Below are positions 33,632-45,640 of a stretch of DNA of 64,000 nt, in pieces. Under the pieces are notes generated by a model. The model was not told the origin of the DNA and made no database searches. It was given only the letters and a program-made list of their open reading frames with translations. The DNA lies in the NCBI GenBank assembly GCA_032622095.1, contig CP136063.1, positions 23,316,987 to 23,380,986 on the forward strand, written 5' to 3'. The translations under genes were made by a program, and so were the position numbers. Position 1 is the first letter of the stretch; every line of letters begins with the position of its first letter. This DNA comes from Siphonodentalium dalli. Lineage: Eukaryota > Mollusca > Scaphopoda > Gadilida > Siphonodentaliidae.

Positions 33632-35968
33632 TTAAATATATGTTTCTAAAATATTTGTTTCTCTTTGTGTAGCCATGGTAACGGCAGGATCATGAGGATC
33701 GGGAAGTGTCGACAATTCTTTACGTTTGTTCAGTATATCGGCTATCCCAACTAGAAGTGTCTGCCAAAACATGTCCTGGTTTTCGTCATTTGTCGGAAAC
33801 AGAAGGCGAGTTTTCCTATCATAATAATACTCTAACACACCCTTAAGTTGTCGCCTTTTAACTTCGCTCAGAAACACGGGTAGAATCGGCTTTTTTTCAG
33901 CCCAAGTGAGCGAAATTTCTAAATTTGTCCATGCGCTTTTGATGAAATCTTCGCTCACAATAGGTATAGTGCATCGACATGATCGAACTCCTCTAACAAT
34001 TTCTTCGTCAATATCACCAGGACACCTGAAATGTTTGTGACTTATGTAGAGAACGTCCTCTTCTGTTTGAAGTAGATTCTGCAGAACTGGATTAATCCTA
34101 TTAAACATCTTTAGAGCGAAATCCTTATCTTTCATAGAATACGCCACAAAGACTCGATCTGTTGCATTCATTCGTCTGTTACGATATCTCCAAAAACGAA
34201 GCCGAACATATAATTTTAAGAACACTAACCGCTTTCTGTAACAGATAGCCCCAACAACGATACAAAGAACGATAACTCCAAAGCACGATAACGACGTTTT
34301 CAGCAGAAGAACATAACAAGTGAACTCGATGTCACCTTTATCGATGCTGAAAAGTGTCTTGAGTTGGGAGTCAAACAGACATGTGTAAGTTTCCGGGGCA
34401 ATGAGAGCTCCTTTAATATCAATGAGCTGATTGATAAATGAAGATTGTTCACACGAACATGTTACGTTATTGTCACGTAAATCTAGGAAGGGGTTTTTAC
34501 GTAAGAACATAAGTGAGTTGATATTCTTTAACGAATGTTCGTCAATATATTTCAATTGATTTCCATTCAAGTTCAATAACTCTATATTTATGAGGTGATT
34601 TATGCTCAGATGGAGACTGTTCAATTCGTTGTGTGAGAGGTCGATCGTGCGTAATTTTCTGTTGGCTCGAAACATGTTCTCTGGTATGAACTTAAGCTGA
34701 TTGCAGCAAATATCGAAATGCTCGAGATTTTGCGAGAATGACAGTAACTCGACGAGATGGAAATCTTTGTTAGATCCAATCCGGTTGCCCCCCAGTCTCA
34801 CAACCCTGAGATTCTTCAAGTCCTTGAAAACTGTTGATATCAAGTAAACTAGATTCCGATTATTTCTGAGGCTCACTTCTTCTAAATTAGGAAACGCTAG
34901 GGCTAACTCTACCTCAATTCGTTCTGTGTTGGTATTTTCGAAATAAAGCCGTACCAAAGAATTGAATATTATGGTCGGACAAGAATATTGCAAGTAACAG
35001 CTGTACAAAAGATCCGTGTCATAAATCTCGAGTTCTGTAATGTTTGTGGCTGCCTGAATGAATTCGCCACAATAATTGCGGCTTTCATCACAGCTTTGAT
35101 CAGGTGGTATCGGAAATGATATTCCGCCATAAATAATCTTTCGTATGACAGGGCATAGACGAAGCAAATCGATTCCGCCACGTCCGTAACCATTAAAATA
35201 TGTACCGTAAGCATACAATTCCTTGAGATTACGAAACGAGTGTCCCTGGTCAATAAGATCAACCACATCCTTATCATTAGTACTGATTAGTCCAATATGT
35301 GATACATCCAGAATCTCTAAGTCTAGATCCATGAGGATCTTCCAAGAATTATAAGTAAGGTGGGCACCGTTTGGGTAGATATTTGTCATAGTGAGATTTA
35401 AAAATCTCAGCGTCTTGTTACCCAAATGTCTCAGTATCAAGGCGACTTCATTGAACTCCAGATTAGTACTATTAATCAAACTGAGGGAGTTTAAATTATG
35501 CAAATTACTCAAGCATCTAGGATCAAAGTAATACAATTGGATATGAGCGATTTTCAAATTTTGAATGGCGACGAGATTTTGGAAAGTGTTGGCTCTAGTT
35601 TCAATATTGTGTTGTGTATATATGCTCAGCGACTCCACGTGACTCCAAGAACTATGGTTGAAGAAGCTATCGACGTTATTAACACTTAATAAATCCACAG
35701 TGTGTATTCCATCGGCAACGATGATAGGAGTTTTGCTCTGGGCGGAACACTTGACGGTTAATTTGGAATTTGTTTCCACACAAGCGCATGCGCCTGGGCA
35801 TACACTAAGTCGTTTGTCGTCTGCCAGAACCATGGTCAACAACGCCATAAACATACTGAACAGGTTATAGCAGCTGCATAGACTTAATATGTTTACCATA
35901 AATACGTTTGACGTCATTAACGGCGAATTCTTCATAATCCCCGTGAATTCACTTCCCATGGTCACCAT
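33632..35968 (-). CDS. Toll-like receptor, single-exon, apparently intact
   Basis: Type I membrane receptor of innate immunity; TIR domains recruit MyD88-type adaptors after ligand-driven dimerisation. 778 codons from ATG 35966-35968; in-frame Mets at codons 4, 12, 18, 24 and 39 are alternatives, and MFMALLTMVLA at 39-49 makes a good signal peptide. Then an LRRNT-like Cys group (57, 61, 63, 74), leucine-rich repeats to about 495 (clear units such as LRTIDLSHNELNSL), LRRCT Cys 504, 506, 530, 551, a TM helix at about 552-577, a basic juxtamembrane stretch, and a TIR at about 601-749 with box 1 RVFVAYSM, box 2 CPGD (Pro650) and box 3 FW (734-735). One Cys cluster before the membrane fits the single-cluster TLR class. 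Intronless, as often in molluscan TLRs. The ligand cannot be read. Confidence 0.93.
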   Translation of the reverse strand: MVTMGSEFTGIMKNSPLMTSNVFMVNILSLCSCYNLFSMFMALLTMVLADDKRLSVCPGACACVETNSKLTVKCSAQSKTPIIVADGIHTVDLLSVNNVDSFFNHSSWSHVESLSIYTQHNIETRANTFQNLVAIQNLKIAHIQLYYFDPRCLSNLHNLNSLSLINSTNLEFNEVALILRHLGNKTLRFLNLTMTNIYPNGAHLTYNSWKILMDLDLEILDVSHIGLISTNDKDVVDLIDQGHSFRNLKELYAYGTYFNGYGRGGIDLLRLCPVIRKIIYGGISFPIPPDQSCDESRNYCGEFIQAATNITELEIYDTDLLYSCYLQYSCPTIIFNSLVRLYFENTNTERIEVELALAFPNLEEVSLRNNRNLVYLISTVFKDLKNLRVVRLGGNRIGSNKDFHLVELLSFSQNLEHFDICCNQLKFIPENMFRANRKLRTIDLSHNELNSLHLSINHLINIELLNLNGNQLKYIDEHSLKNINSLMFLRKNPFLDLRDNNVTCSCEQSSFINQLIDIKGALIAPETYTCLFDSQLKTLFSIDKGDIEFTCYVLLLKTSLSCFGVIVLCIVVGAICYRKRLVFLKLYVRLRFWRYRNRRMNATDRVFVAYSMKDKDFALKMFNRINPVLQNLLQTEEDVLYISHKHFRCPGDIDEEIVRGVRSCRCTIPIVSEDFIKSAWTNLEISLTWAEKKPILPVFLSEVKRRQLKGVLEYYYDRKTRLLFPTNDENQDMFWQTLLVGIADILNKRKELSTLPDPHDPAVTMATQRETNILETYI

Positions 35969-36341
35969 TAACAATGAAACCCAGAACAGAATTATTTCCA
36001 AAGATTAAAACTTATCTCTCTGTGTATCGAGGGGCGCATGTGTGTGTGAAGTATATTCGGTACGACCGCCGTAAATGATTCCAACTCACGACTGAACACA
36101 TGTGTATAAATTGTTATAGAATCATGTCCCGACTACAAACATTTGTATAGATTGCCATACAATCCTGGTTGTTTTGTGCGGACGATAAATATCGTAACTG
36201 GAATCAATTCTGACTCACACAAGTATACGGTTGCAAATACAAACAATGAGCTTCCTGTTAACAAAGTAATAACCGATTTGAGAGCCGACAAAAAGTCGTC
36301 GATCTATACGCATCATATCATTTCAATTTGAGTTTAATACA
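35969..36341. other. 5' flank of the intact TLR
   Basis: The reading frame stays open 11 codons upstream of the chosen ATG (to a TTG). No TATA box or other site can be assigned with confidence. Block C sequence begins at 36342. Confidence 0.4.
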
Positions 36342-38215
36342 ACCAAATTATTTAGCCATAAAAATAGTAAAATTGAATATCACCGCTGGCAGTGATGTCT
36401 TCACAAGGACAGTTTGAGAACAAAATATGGCTCACATCTAGCGGTGACCCAAAATATTCACATGAGAAAAAGTTCTCCAATAAAAGCTGGCTGCAGGGCG
36501 CGCCAATTGATTCAAATTCGAAATTTAGCACGGTGTACTGCATGTGGCCATGTTTTCCCCGCAAATTTGATAGACTGATGGACAAAACCACTGAATCCGT
36601 TGAATCAATATACATGTATACATGGATTAATTTATATGCATTGTTATACACAGTACTGGTATATAAAGGTACTGAAAATAACTATATTACTAGTATACAT
36701 AAAATAAACCATATAATTATCATGGTTATGGGTTCATGACAGCTGAGAACTTGGTGTGAATTAAAGAGTGGTGGTTTCTCAAGCATATCTAACCCTCCAC
36801 GTTAGTAACATGCCATTAAATGTCATAAGTATAATCTAGCTTGAGGACAGAAGTGATCCATAAAACCCCCCTTAATTCAACCAGGTCCTCGCGCGATGTA
36901 TGGTCGATCACATGATGATCTAGGGAGGATTATAATTGTTGTATAAAACAGCACTGCGTGTAAATATAAAATAAAATAGTGCTACATCTTATTACAGATT
37001 ATTGCCATATATAATCAGTGATTATACAGACAGTCTGACAAAATAAAGTTTCAGTGACACTCTATCCGAAGAGGGGAATAATTTCATCTGTTACAGTCAA
37101 TGGAGCAATTATGAATCTGGAAAGGTGAAATTTCTAAGTAATACTAGATATCGACATAACGCGATAACATATAACGTAAATGCAATATGGCCGCTGGCGA
37201 CCATTTTTTCCTATGAAATTAAAAAAATATTTGATGGCTCTCAATATCAAGATAAATATGAAGTTTGGTGATGATCGGATGAGTGAAGTGGACTGTGGTC
37301 TGTGCTAAACGGTTTGGTAATGCTTAAAAAGATTCTTACCTTAATATTTTTATGTTCACTTTATAAACTTCACTGAGTCATCTTTGTCATGTATTGAGTT
37401 TGATATCTTTTGTTAACAGTTTATAAATTATGTATGTCTCATGTTTGTTATTTTAATTTATGTGTTTATTATCATTAAATAAAGTTGCATTCCTTAAAAA
37501 GATTCTTACCTCAATGTTTTTATGTTCACTTTATAAACTCCACTGAGTCATCTTTGTCATGTATTGAATTTGATATCTTTTGTTAACAGTTTATAAATTA
37601 TGTATGTCTCGTGTTCGTTATTATATTATATACACTTTATAGTGTGTTTTCAGAACGAAAAAAAAAATGAATAAAATCAACACATTTGTAAATTTAAAAA
37701 CAATTCAAACGTTGTTGTATTGCATGTCCCAGCCCGGACATATACACCAAATTTCAATAATATTCATTGAGAAACAACGGACAAAACGCTATATAACACC
37801 CGTAAACATATTTTATTCCGAGCCAGACTCATCCTCGGGTACATGTTATAGTAGGTACCGAATTGACACACGTCGACTGGGGCGAGTTGGCCCTGGGGCG
37901 ATTAGGCCGATTCCGACACCTTCTATAATTTACCGTATGTACCCGTTTACGCGTAGTTTACTTTAGAAAGTTCCGAAATTAATACCGTAAATAGAGCGAC
38001 CATATTTGACAGAGAAAGCCTCTGTTATTGATTATCAAGATGCTATACATTAAAAACGACAAATTCACATGCTCGTTCAAGCGCAGTAGTCTATTTTCCC
38101 CATATTAAAGGACATCCACAAATACTAAATAACGCTAACCTACTGCCGAATGTTTTACACGACAACTGTTAACATATTTGGGCTGAATTCATCTGACGCG
38201 GTATTATTCCTCAAA
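36342..38215. repeat. Block C, copy 3 (partial)
   Basis: Matches block C copy 1 from about 26077 to 28250. A deletion relative to copy 1 removes roughly 300 bp at 37625 (TTATATTATA joins TACACTTTATAG). Lacks the first 1.2 kb. Lies just upstream of the intact TLR, whereas the longer copy abuts the TLR pseudogene. Confidence 0.8.
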
Positions 38216-38910
38216 ATAAACAACAAAACCATCGTTACTTGGAAATGTAGTTTGGGCTAACATTTACATAAATCCTCCACATCATTTATTCGACACACAC
38301 GTCAGATGAAAAACAGACATGAAGTAACCGGCCAAATTGGCCGAAATGATTATATGATATTACAGCAGAGGTCTTAAACATCAATTCAAGAATGCCAAGA
38401 GCTTTACAATATATTTGTCAGTTTAAATTATTCATGTTGTAGATTTTGTTGTTCATTTGGTTTATGAGTGTCGAAATGACAATTGCATACATGTCTTCAA
38501 TGGAGACAGGACTCAGTTGGTCCAGGGACAAACCATATCTCTTTTGTTATAAATGAGACTGACTGTGACCGGTGCTTGTTTGTCACCCAGACCAACGTGG
38601 CTAGAGTAGGGCCCTGCGAATAGATTCGATTTAATGCGATTTGGAATCTTTCATCTGATTCGATTCGATTCGAAATAAGCTTTCCTGATTCAAATAGTAT
38701 CGAATCACTAGCACCAGTTGCAATCTCATTACTGTGATGAACCATATTGCTTCTTCTCGAAGTATATTATGAAACCAACGCATATAAATAACATCGCCGT
38801 CGACTGAGCTATACTATAGACAACCAAAGCATTGTAAGACTTACGCAACCGAACTAGCAATATTTCATACACATTTGTTCATTATAAACAATAATATAAA
38901 ATTTTTTTGG
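38216..38910. other. No gene; fragment of a TAGGGCCCTGCGAA repeat
   Basis: At about 38610 TAGGGCCCTGCGAAT is followed by GATTCGATTCGATTCG-type sequence resembling the small hAT-like element at 39013 and part of block B. No right end was found. The rest is unique. Confidence 0.5.
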
Positions 38911-39012
38911 CCAATGCATTCTCTGATATATGTGAGGCAACCTATGGTCGACTCGCATATATATATAAACATATAGAATATATATATAAACATATAGAAT
39001 ATATATATAAAC

Positions 39013-39073
39013 TAGGCCCCTGCGAAGCTTCGAGATTCGATTCGAAAGGAAATCCCCGATTCGCAGGACCCTA
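39013..39073. mobile_element. 61-bp hAT-like MITE with 8-bp target duplication
   Basis: Ends TAGGCCCCTGCGAA and TTCGCAGGACCCTA are inverted repeats. ATATAAAC is duplicated at 39005-39012 and 39074-39081; an 8-bp duplication is the hAT hallmark. The flank is TA-rich and repetitive, which weakens the duplication as evidence. Confidence 0.6.
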
Positions 39074-39081
39074 ATATAAAC

Positions 39082-39355
39082 ACATAAAAAAAATGATAAA
39101 ATAGTGTTAAAGAATGTAAGAAATAATGATAAAAATTGTTAAAGGATACAAGAAAAAAATGTTAAAAATCATTAAAAAATGTAAGTAAAAATGATAACAA
39201 ATGATAAAATTGTTAAAGAATGTAAGTAAAAATGATAAAATATTATAAAATTGTTAAAGAATATAAGAGAAATGATAAAAATTGTTATAGAATGTAAGAA
39301 CAAATTATAAAATATGGTAAAAATTGTTAAAGAATGTAAGAAAAAAAGAAGATAA
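39082..39355. repeat. AT-rich minisatellite, about 30-33-bp unit
   Basis: Units of AAAATTGTTAAAGAATGTAA with A-rich and GATAAAA variation, about eight copies. The same unit occurs once or twice between the palindromes at 49290-49370. Confidence 0.85.
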
Positions 39356-39367
39356 ACAATTGTTAGG

Positions 39368-39434
39368 CCAATGAATTCTCTTAAATATGCGAGGCGAGCT
39401 ATGGTCGACTCGCATATATAAGAGAATGCATTGG
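39368..39434. repeat. 67-bp palindrome (third copy)
   Basis: Same sequence as 49371-49437 with three substitutions in the left arm and centre. Followed by CACAGGG. Confidence 0.85.
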
Positions 39435-39440
39435 CACAGG

Positions 39441-39880
39441 GTCTGTAATGTTGCGCCAGCTGAGCTCCCTTGATGAAAGGGTTAAATATATATATCTGTA
39501 TGAACTTCCCGACTTGAGCGAGGACCGCATGCACATCCCTTATGAAAACATACTATTGTAAAAATACTATAGTAAAAATATACAAGTGGGTCATAGAGGA
39601 GAGTAGACGGCGTGAATTGTGTTCCTTATTTACCATCTGTACAAACGAAACTGAATTTTGTTTGTTCGTTTGTTTGTTTGCTTGCTTGTCCACACATACG
39701 CGACCAAACGGCTTGACCATTGGAGCTGAAAATTTGTATGGGTAATTTGACCCGGTGAACTTTATTAGATAGGTCCAGATGACGTCAGTTGCCTTAAAAG
39801 GGCACTTATAACTAATTTACATAAATAATTAATTATATACCCAAAATGATTTGCAATAAATTTTATCGGTAAAAGGGGCA
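39441..39880. other. No gene seen
   Basis: Contains a TTTG/CTTG tetranucleotide stretch near 39659-39690 and otherwise unique DNA. Confidence 0.5.
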
Positions 39881-41240
39881 GAGGGGAGGGGAGAGAGATG
39901 GGAGAGGGGAGAGGGAGAGACACACCAACAGGCCACATCCATCATCCAATCGCCACCAAATTCATATGGATCCTTGGGGTGACCTATAGATGGGAGCTTG
40001 CCATTTTTTTTCCATATTTGTTATGAAAACATGGCTGCCGGCATCCATCTTGCGTTTTGCTCTTTGCATCACTGAATCACTTGGCACACCCTACATGCCA
40101 CTTCCGTCATTTGGTCGTAGTCAAACTTCATATGGATCCTCAGGGTGACCTCTAGATGGAAGGTGTGTTTTTCCGAATTATGTTAAAAACATAGCCGTCA
40201 TGGATTTTACTCTTTGTATGACTAAATACTTTCGGACACCACACAGACCACATCTCTCATCCGATCTTCACCAAACTACAAATGGATATTTTGGGTGAGC
40301 TCCAAATAGGAGCTTACTATTTTTTCCGAATTATGTTAAAAAGATGGCCACCAGCGGCCATATTGGATTTCAAATTTGAATCCATCGTTGCACCATGCAT
40401 CCTACACTTATAAGTGAAATGTATTGTAAAATAACAGGCATGTTTGTGATCACCTCTAGATGGGAGCTATTGAATTTGAACGATTTCCGACGAAAAGCAT
40501 GACCTCTGTCAGGCCATCTTGCATTTTACTCTTTGCATCACTAAATCCTTTGGTACAGCCTACAGGCCACATCACTCATCCAATTGTCACGAAACTTCAT
40601 ATGGTATCCTTGGGGTGACATATAGATGAGAGTTTGCCATTTTTGCCGATTTGTTATGAAAACATGGCTGCCGGCATCCATCTTGCGTTTTACTCTTTGC
40701 ATCACTGAATCATTTGGCACACCCTACATACCACTTCCGTCATTTGATCGTCGCCAAACTTCATATGGATACTCGGGGTGACCTCTAGATGGGAACATAC
40801 CATTTTTCATAAACTCTGTGACCATCTTCTAGATGGGAGGTTACTATTTTTCCCGAATTCCGTTAAAACATTGCCGCCAGAAAACTGTTGCCATCTTGGA
40901 TTTTACTCTTTGTATGACTAAATCACCTACATGTAATATATCTCATCCGATCGTCACCAAACTTCTTATGGATCCTTTGGTGACCTATTTATGGGAGCTT
41001 ACCATTTTTCCTAATTATCTCAAAAAGCATGGCCACCAGTGGCCATATTAGATTTCAAATTTGAATCCAAATTGCAGCCCACAATTATTAGCGAAATGTT
41101 AAAAAAATTTACAGGCATGTTTGGGATCATCTCTAGATTTGACGTTTGTATTTGACCGATTTCCGATAAAACATGGCCGCTGGCAGCCATCAAATTGCAT
41201 TTTACTCTTTGTATCACTATGTCCTTTGACACACCATACA
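39881..41240. repeat. Degenerate tandem repeat, about 165-bp unit, roughly eight copies
   Basis: Recurring phrases in fixed order: TTCATATGGATCC, GGTGACCTCTAGATGGGAGC, AAAACATGGCTGCCGGC, ATCTTGCGTTTTACTCTTTG. Units lie near 39961, 40127, 40278, 40440, 40597, 40760, 40960 and 41107. The same motifs occur in reverse orientation in block C (about 25760-26240). Confidence 0.8.
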
Positions 41241-41261
41241 GGCCACGTCGCTCATACCCCC

Positions 41262-41860
41262 TCTCTCTCTCGACCGGGATTAAAAAGCCTTAAAAATGGG
41301 TATCGAATACTCTAATTTTGATAGGGGTGCTGTATATACGACCTACTTAATTAATCCATTCACGTTAAAATACTTATGTACAATACAAATTGAATGTTAA
41401 GAGAATGTTGAATGTTTTGCTAACGTCACACGAATGTTGGACGAATTTTGAATGTGCTCTCTTTTCAACATTCGCCAACGAAAACCACACGTGCTAGGCG
41501 TGGGCCCTATGAAGAATTAAAGTACTATCAGGGTACACATTCTTGCAAATATGGGCCCGATCCGATCATGCATATACGATGTGCCCCACTCTCTCTCTAT
41601 CTCTCTCTCTTTCTTTCTCTCTCTCTCTATATATATATCTCCCTCTCTCTATCTCTCTCTACCGGAATTTAAAATCCTCAAAAATGAGTATCGAAGTATC
41701 GAAGTATCGAATACTTTAATTTTGATAAGGGCGTTATAAATACGACCCACTTAATCCATTCACGTTAAAAACACTTATGTAAAAGAAAAATTGAATGTTG
41801 AACGAATTTCACACAAATGTTGAACGAATGTTGAATGCTGTGCTAACTTCACGGACCTAC
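41262..41860. repeat. Tandem duplication (about 385 bp) with (CT)n
   Basis: Two units, from about 41262 and 41640, share TATCGAATACT..AATTTTGATA, ATCCATTCACGTTAAAA and TTGAATGTTGAACGAAT-type sequence. A CT/TA microsatellite at about 41587-41665 lies between them. Confidence 0.75.
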
Positions 41861-42689
41861 GAAATCTTCATATTCAATAGCAGCTGTTTTTCAGGGAGAG
41901 CTAGGCTCCCATAAGTCACATATTTTGTGCCATATACACATGTATGCGCAGGTCGCTTCGAACGTTCGTTTTGTGGTACTAGTTTTCCGTCAGAAATCCG
42001 AATCTGAATTTATCAACCATGACGTCACAGTGACAGCCTCAATCGCTCTTCTCATGAGCGTTTGGATCCTTTTATCTGGTGAGCTACATCATCGTTAGTG
42101 TTCGGCGAATGTCATATACACTCTTTAAACATCTGATTTCACATGAAGTCAATATTAATTGGTTTTGATGGTTTGGGTTTGATCAAAATCAATTGGGTTC
42201 CATACTGTGACAAAATGCTCAAAACCAAAATTGGATTTAATGGTTTGGTTTTGATCAAACTCATTTGGATTCCATATCTGTGACAAATTCCTCAAAACCA
42301 AATTTGGTTTTGATCACTTATTCCAGTGCACTTCCCATTGCATTGTTCAGTCCAATATATTAGTATCAAAGTTACTTCTATCGATATCAGTAATTTGAAA
42401 TGCCGTTTGGCAGCCATGGTGAATATCGTTCTATTTCCTCTTGTATGCACGTAGAATGATCTAACCCGGAACAATGGTCATGTCCAAAATTAGGTAATAA
42501 GCAACTAAATCATTGAACGTATGCATTTTGTGTAAGTAAACTCGAGTCAGCATAAAACAAATCGGGCAAACATTTGCGATCTTCGTAACGTGGTTTAAGT
42601 ACAACCAATTACCCAAATACCGAGTATATTTTAATCACATTTAGACCACCACCTCCTACGACAGGGTAATATATACTTGCCAATATATG
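41861..42689. other. No gene; short tandem at 42157-42320
   Basis: Two to three copies of a roughly 72-bp unit with TTGGTTTTGATCAAA and TCCATA.TGTGACAAA lie at 42157-42320. The remainder is unique non-coding DNA. Confidence 0.55.
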
Positions 42690-43195
42690 GCCTCTCATAC
42701 GGATTAATTTAATGTACCATGAGGGTATATTAAAATATGGTCACATCCAGAGAGGGTTAATTGAAATATGGTCCGATGAGGGTAAATTAAAATATGTTAC
42801 ATTAGGGTTAAATACAATATGGTCCCATAAGGGTTAATTATTATTTGGTCCAATGAGGGTTAATACAAAAATATGGGCCCATGATGGTTAATTAAAACTA
42901 CGTACTTGATTGTCAATTAAAATATGGTCCCATGAGGGTTAATAAAAGTATGGACCCATGGGAATTAATTGAAATATGGTCCCATTAAGGTCAATTAAAA
43001 TGTGGTAACATGAGTTAATTAATAAATATGGTCCCATTATGAGGGTTAATTAAAATTAAAATATGTGTTGATTAAACTAGCTCCCAATGGGGTAAAAAAA
43101 CAATATAGTCCCACAAGGGTCAATTAAAATATGGTCCAATGAGGACTAACTAAAATATGTCCCCTCCTCCATGAAGATCAATTAAAACATGGTTG
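42690..43195. repeat. Minisatellite, about 26-bp unit, roughly 18-20 copies
   Basis: Units centre on TTAATTAAAATATGGTCCCA followed by TGAGGG, with many substitutions and small indels. Ends in a G run at about 43200-43212. Confidence 0.85.
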
Positions 43196-43212
43196 CAGAA
43201 GGGGGGGGGGGG

Positions 43213-43830
43213 TAATTTCTGAACATTTTTCAATTCATATGGCATTCTGATATATGCTCCGTACACATAAATAAAAATGTTGTTTAGAATACGGCCACAT
43301 TGTATGTTACACAATCAATGTGAAGGGTTGGTGTTGGAACTTTTCTTAATAACATCTCTATTCATAGCTCAGATATATTCCGCATACAAAGAAATGAAAA
43401 GTCAATGTTTTCAAACAGCACGAATGAGTAACGTGGCAATTGGTTAATCCCAATTCATTTAGAATATCACATGCCGATATTTGTCGCGTATAACTAAATG
43501 AGAAAGTTCACTAAACGATATTAAATAACATGTTAAACACCGATATAAACAAAGACCTGGTAGGATTCATGTTCGAATTAAATTTCTTATACAATCGTCA
43601 AATCTCCGGGCAGTATAATAGTAGATAGCATTCCGATTTATTTCACGTGAAAATAAATGAAAGACGTTCAAATAACAATGCAACAAAGTAGGTTAAAGAA
43701 CAATAGATATACATAACGCGCAGCGCGCTAATGGTTAACGCGCGAATTCCCGCTAAAGTTAATCAGCTCGTACTTCTTAGCATGCGAATAACAAACCATG
43801 GGTCCACCAAGCATGTCTCGAGAGACGTCC
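43213..43830. other. No gene seen
   Basis: Unique AT-rich DNA without supported features. Confidence 0.5.
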
Positions 43831-45310
43831 GCTGCATGAAATATTAATGTAAACGACAATAAACGAAATTGAAATTCCCAACTACACCTTTTACCGGACT
43901 CGGCATCGGTGTCGCATAGACCCCGAAGCCACGACAAATAGTTTTCATGGCTGGCTCAACCGATTTTCGTGGCTTGTTAGCTAGCTAAGCCGGCTCAGTC
44001 ACGACGTTCGTGGCTGACGAAATATGGCGGCTCAGCCGGCTGAGATGTTATCATTCAGCGTATTTTCGTTTCCGAAATGTTCCTAATCCCCTGTTACCGG
44101 TTATTGATGCCGTTGTTTTAGCGTTTGTGGTGAACCCGTAGAATTCCAGACCACACGTAATCTTTTGATGTTAGGCTTATCCATTATGGCGAAAATTTAC
44201 GAAGGACTGGCATGGATATACTATGTAGTTTCCCATCTAATCGGTATAAGTAGTTACATTGGGACTTCTGTCGACTTCAGTCTGCTATCATCACTGCCAT
44301 CTTACGATATATGCATGCATCATTGAACGATGAACCCGATAGTAATGATATATAATATTTCAAACTATTTTCTATTCTTATCAGTTCTTATGTGTATATA
44401 TTGACAAATGCCAGTGATGTCTGAGACTGGGTGTTGTCGATATAAACAATTTATATTTTAACCCTTTCAATACCGAATGGATGCGCCATTCAGTTATATG
44501 AAAGCATGCATTGTGATAGTCTATTCCACATTAAGGGGCCGGGTGTTCTGATAATATAACAACCATGCCGTGTCCATGCGAGTATGCCAATATTAGGCAA
44601 TGCGGTTTAGTTCTTTGCGATTCACAGTACAGTTGTGCTTGATATATGCCCATGCACACGGCTCAGCCATTTTACAATTCCGGCGGCGGAGATTTTTAAA
44701 TGTGGCTGGCGTTAGACATAATATGGCTGGCGGCGGCTTGTGGCCAATATGGCTGGCGGCGGCGGCGTACGATGGCGGCTTCGGGCTCTAGTGTCGCACT
44801 TCAACTTTTAATGTGTCACAAAATCTATAAATAAAAACCCCATGCGTCCATTACATACCAAGAATCAGTAGTTGATTATACACCCGGAGGGCGAAATAAA
44901 CAGTACTTTGAGTCTAATTCACTAAATGTATCATACACTCACGTCGGAACTAAAACGTCCATTGATTTGAACCACCAACATCCTAACAATAGCGATAAGA
45001 TAATCTATTACAAAAACAATCAGCACCAAATTAACGAACCGGTGGCTGACTCGGCCGTCTCCGACTACAACTTTGAGTGGGCTGCAGAACGAAAAATGTC
45101 GATAAAAGTTACAAATTATCGTTTTTATTTCTTTTATTTGTAATTGGCATAGCTTATCACAAACCAAAAATAAAATTTATTCACATAATGTAAACGACAT
45201 TAAACAAAAATGAAATTCCCAACAACACCTTTCACCGGGCTCGGCCTCGGGGTCCCACTACAACTTATAATGTGTCCCAAAAATGTCCATTCTATAAATA
45301 AAACCTGCAT
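43831..45310. repeat. Diverged duplicated segments and GC-rich patch
   Basis: About 43845-43925 resembles 45185-45260 (AATTCCCAAC.ACACCTTT and ACCGG.CTCGGC.TCGG); about 44793-44850 resembles 45257-45310 (CAACTT.TAATGTGTC and CTATAAATAAAA). Between them, 43930-44045 holds GGCTCAGCCGGCTGAG-type palindromic words and 44690-44775 holds GGCTGGCGGCGG repeats. The frame at 44600-44791 is a product of these. Confidence 0.55.
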
Positions 45311-45640
45311 GCCCCCACCCCCACTGGATACCAATAAACACGGACTGAGAGAACACCATTAGATGGCGTAATGATTGTTCAAGCCCGTTGTGTAAAATGC
45401 GCGTACGCCCAAGTACGTGGTGTACTCACCTATGGGGCTGGTGAGCAAAATGAAATAAACATACATATTTACTATAGTACACACCAACATAAGGATCATA
45501 GTTCACGCAGGGTGGATGCTTTGCTGAAAATTAATGAGCATACAGTCTATTATAAGTTTTCTCGAAACTCAAGAGCAAGTAATTGTCATTTGACCAAGAA
45601 ATTATAGTTCCAAAATATTTTGTATGGAAATACATTTCAT
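45311..45640. other. No supported gene
   Basis: A 78-codon plus frame (45371-45607) shows no domain and no copy elsewhere in the window. Confidence 0.45.

Larger units (their letters stand above)
38911..39440. mobile_element. Double-palindrome element, copy with expanded core
   Basis: An eroded left half-palindrome (38911-38962) and a right palindrome (39368-39434) enclose an AT-rich minisatellite. The organisation matches the shorter element at 49214-49447. It has been invaded by a small hAT-like MITE at 39013-39073. Confidence 0.6.

Noticed and set aside
42690-43195. Telomere-like GGGTTAA repeats
   Set aside because: GGGTTAA occurs inside a 26-bp degenerate unit, not as a 6-7-bp tandem.
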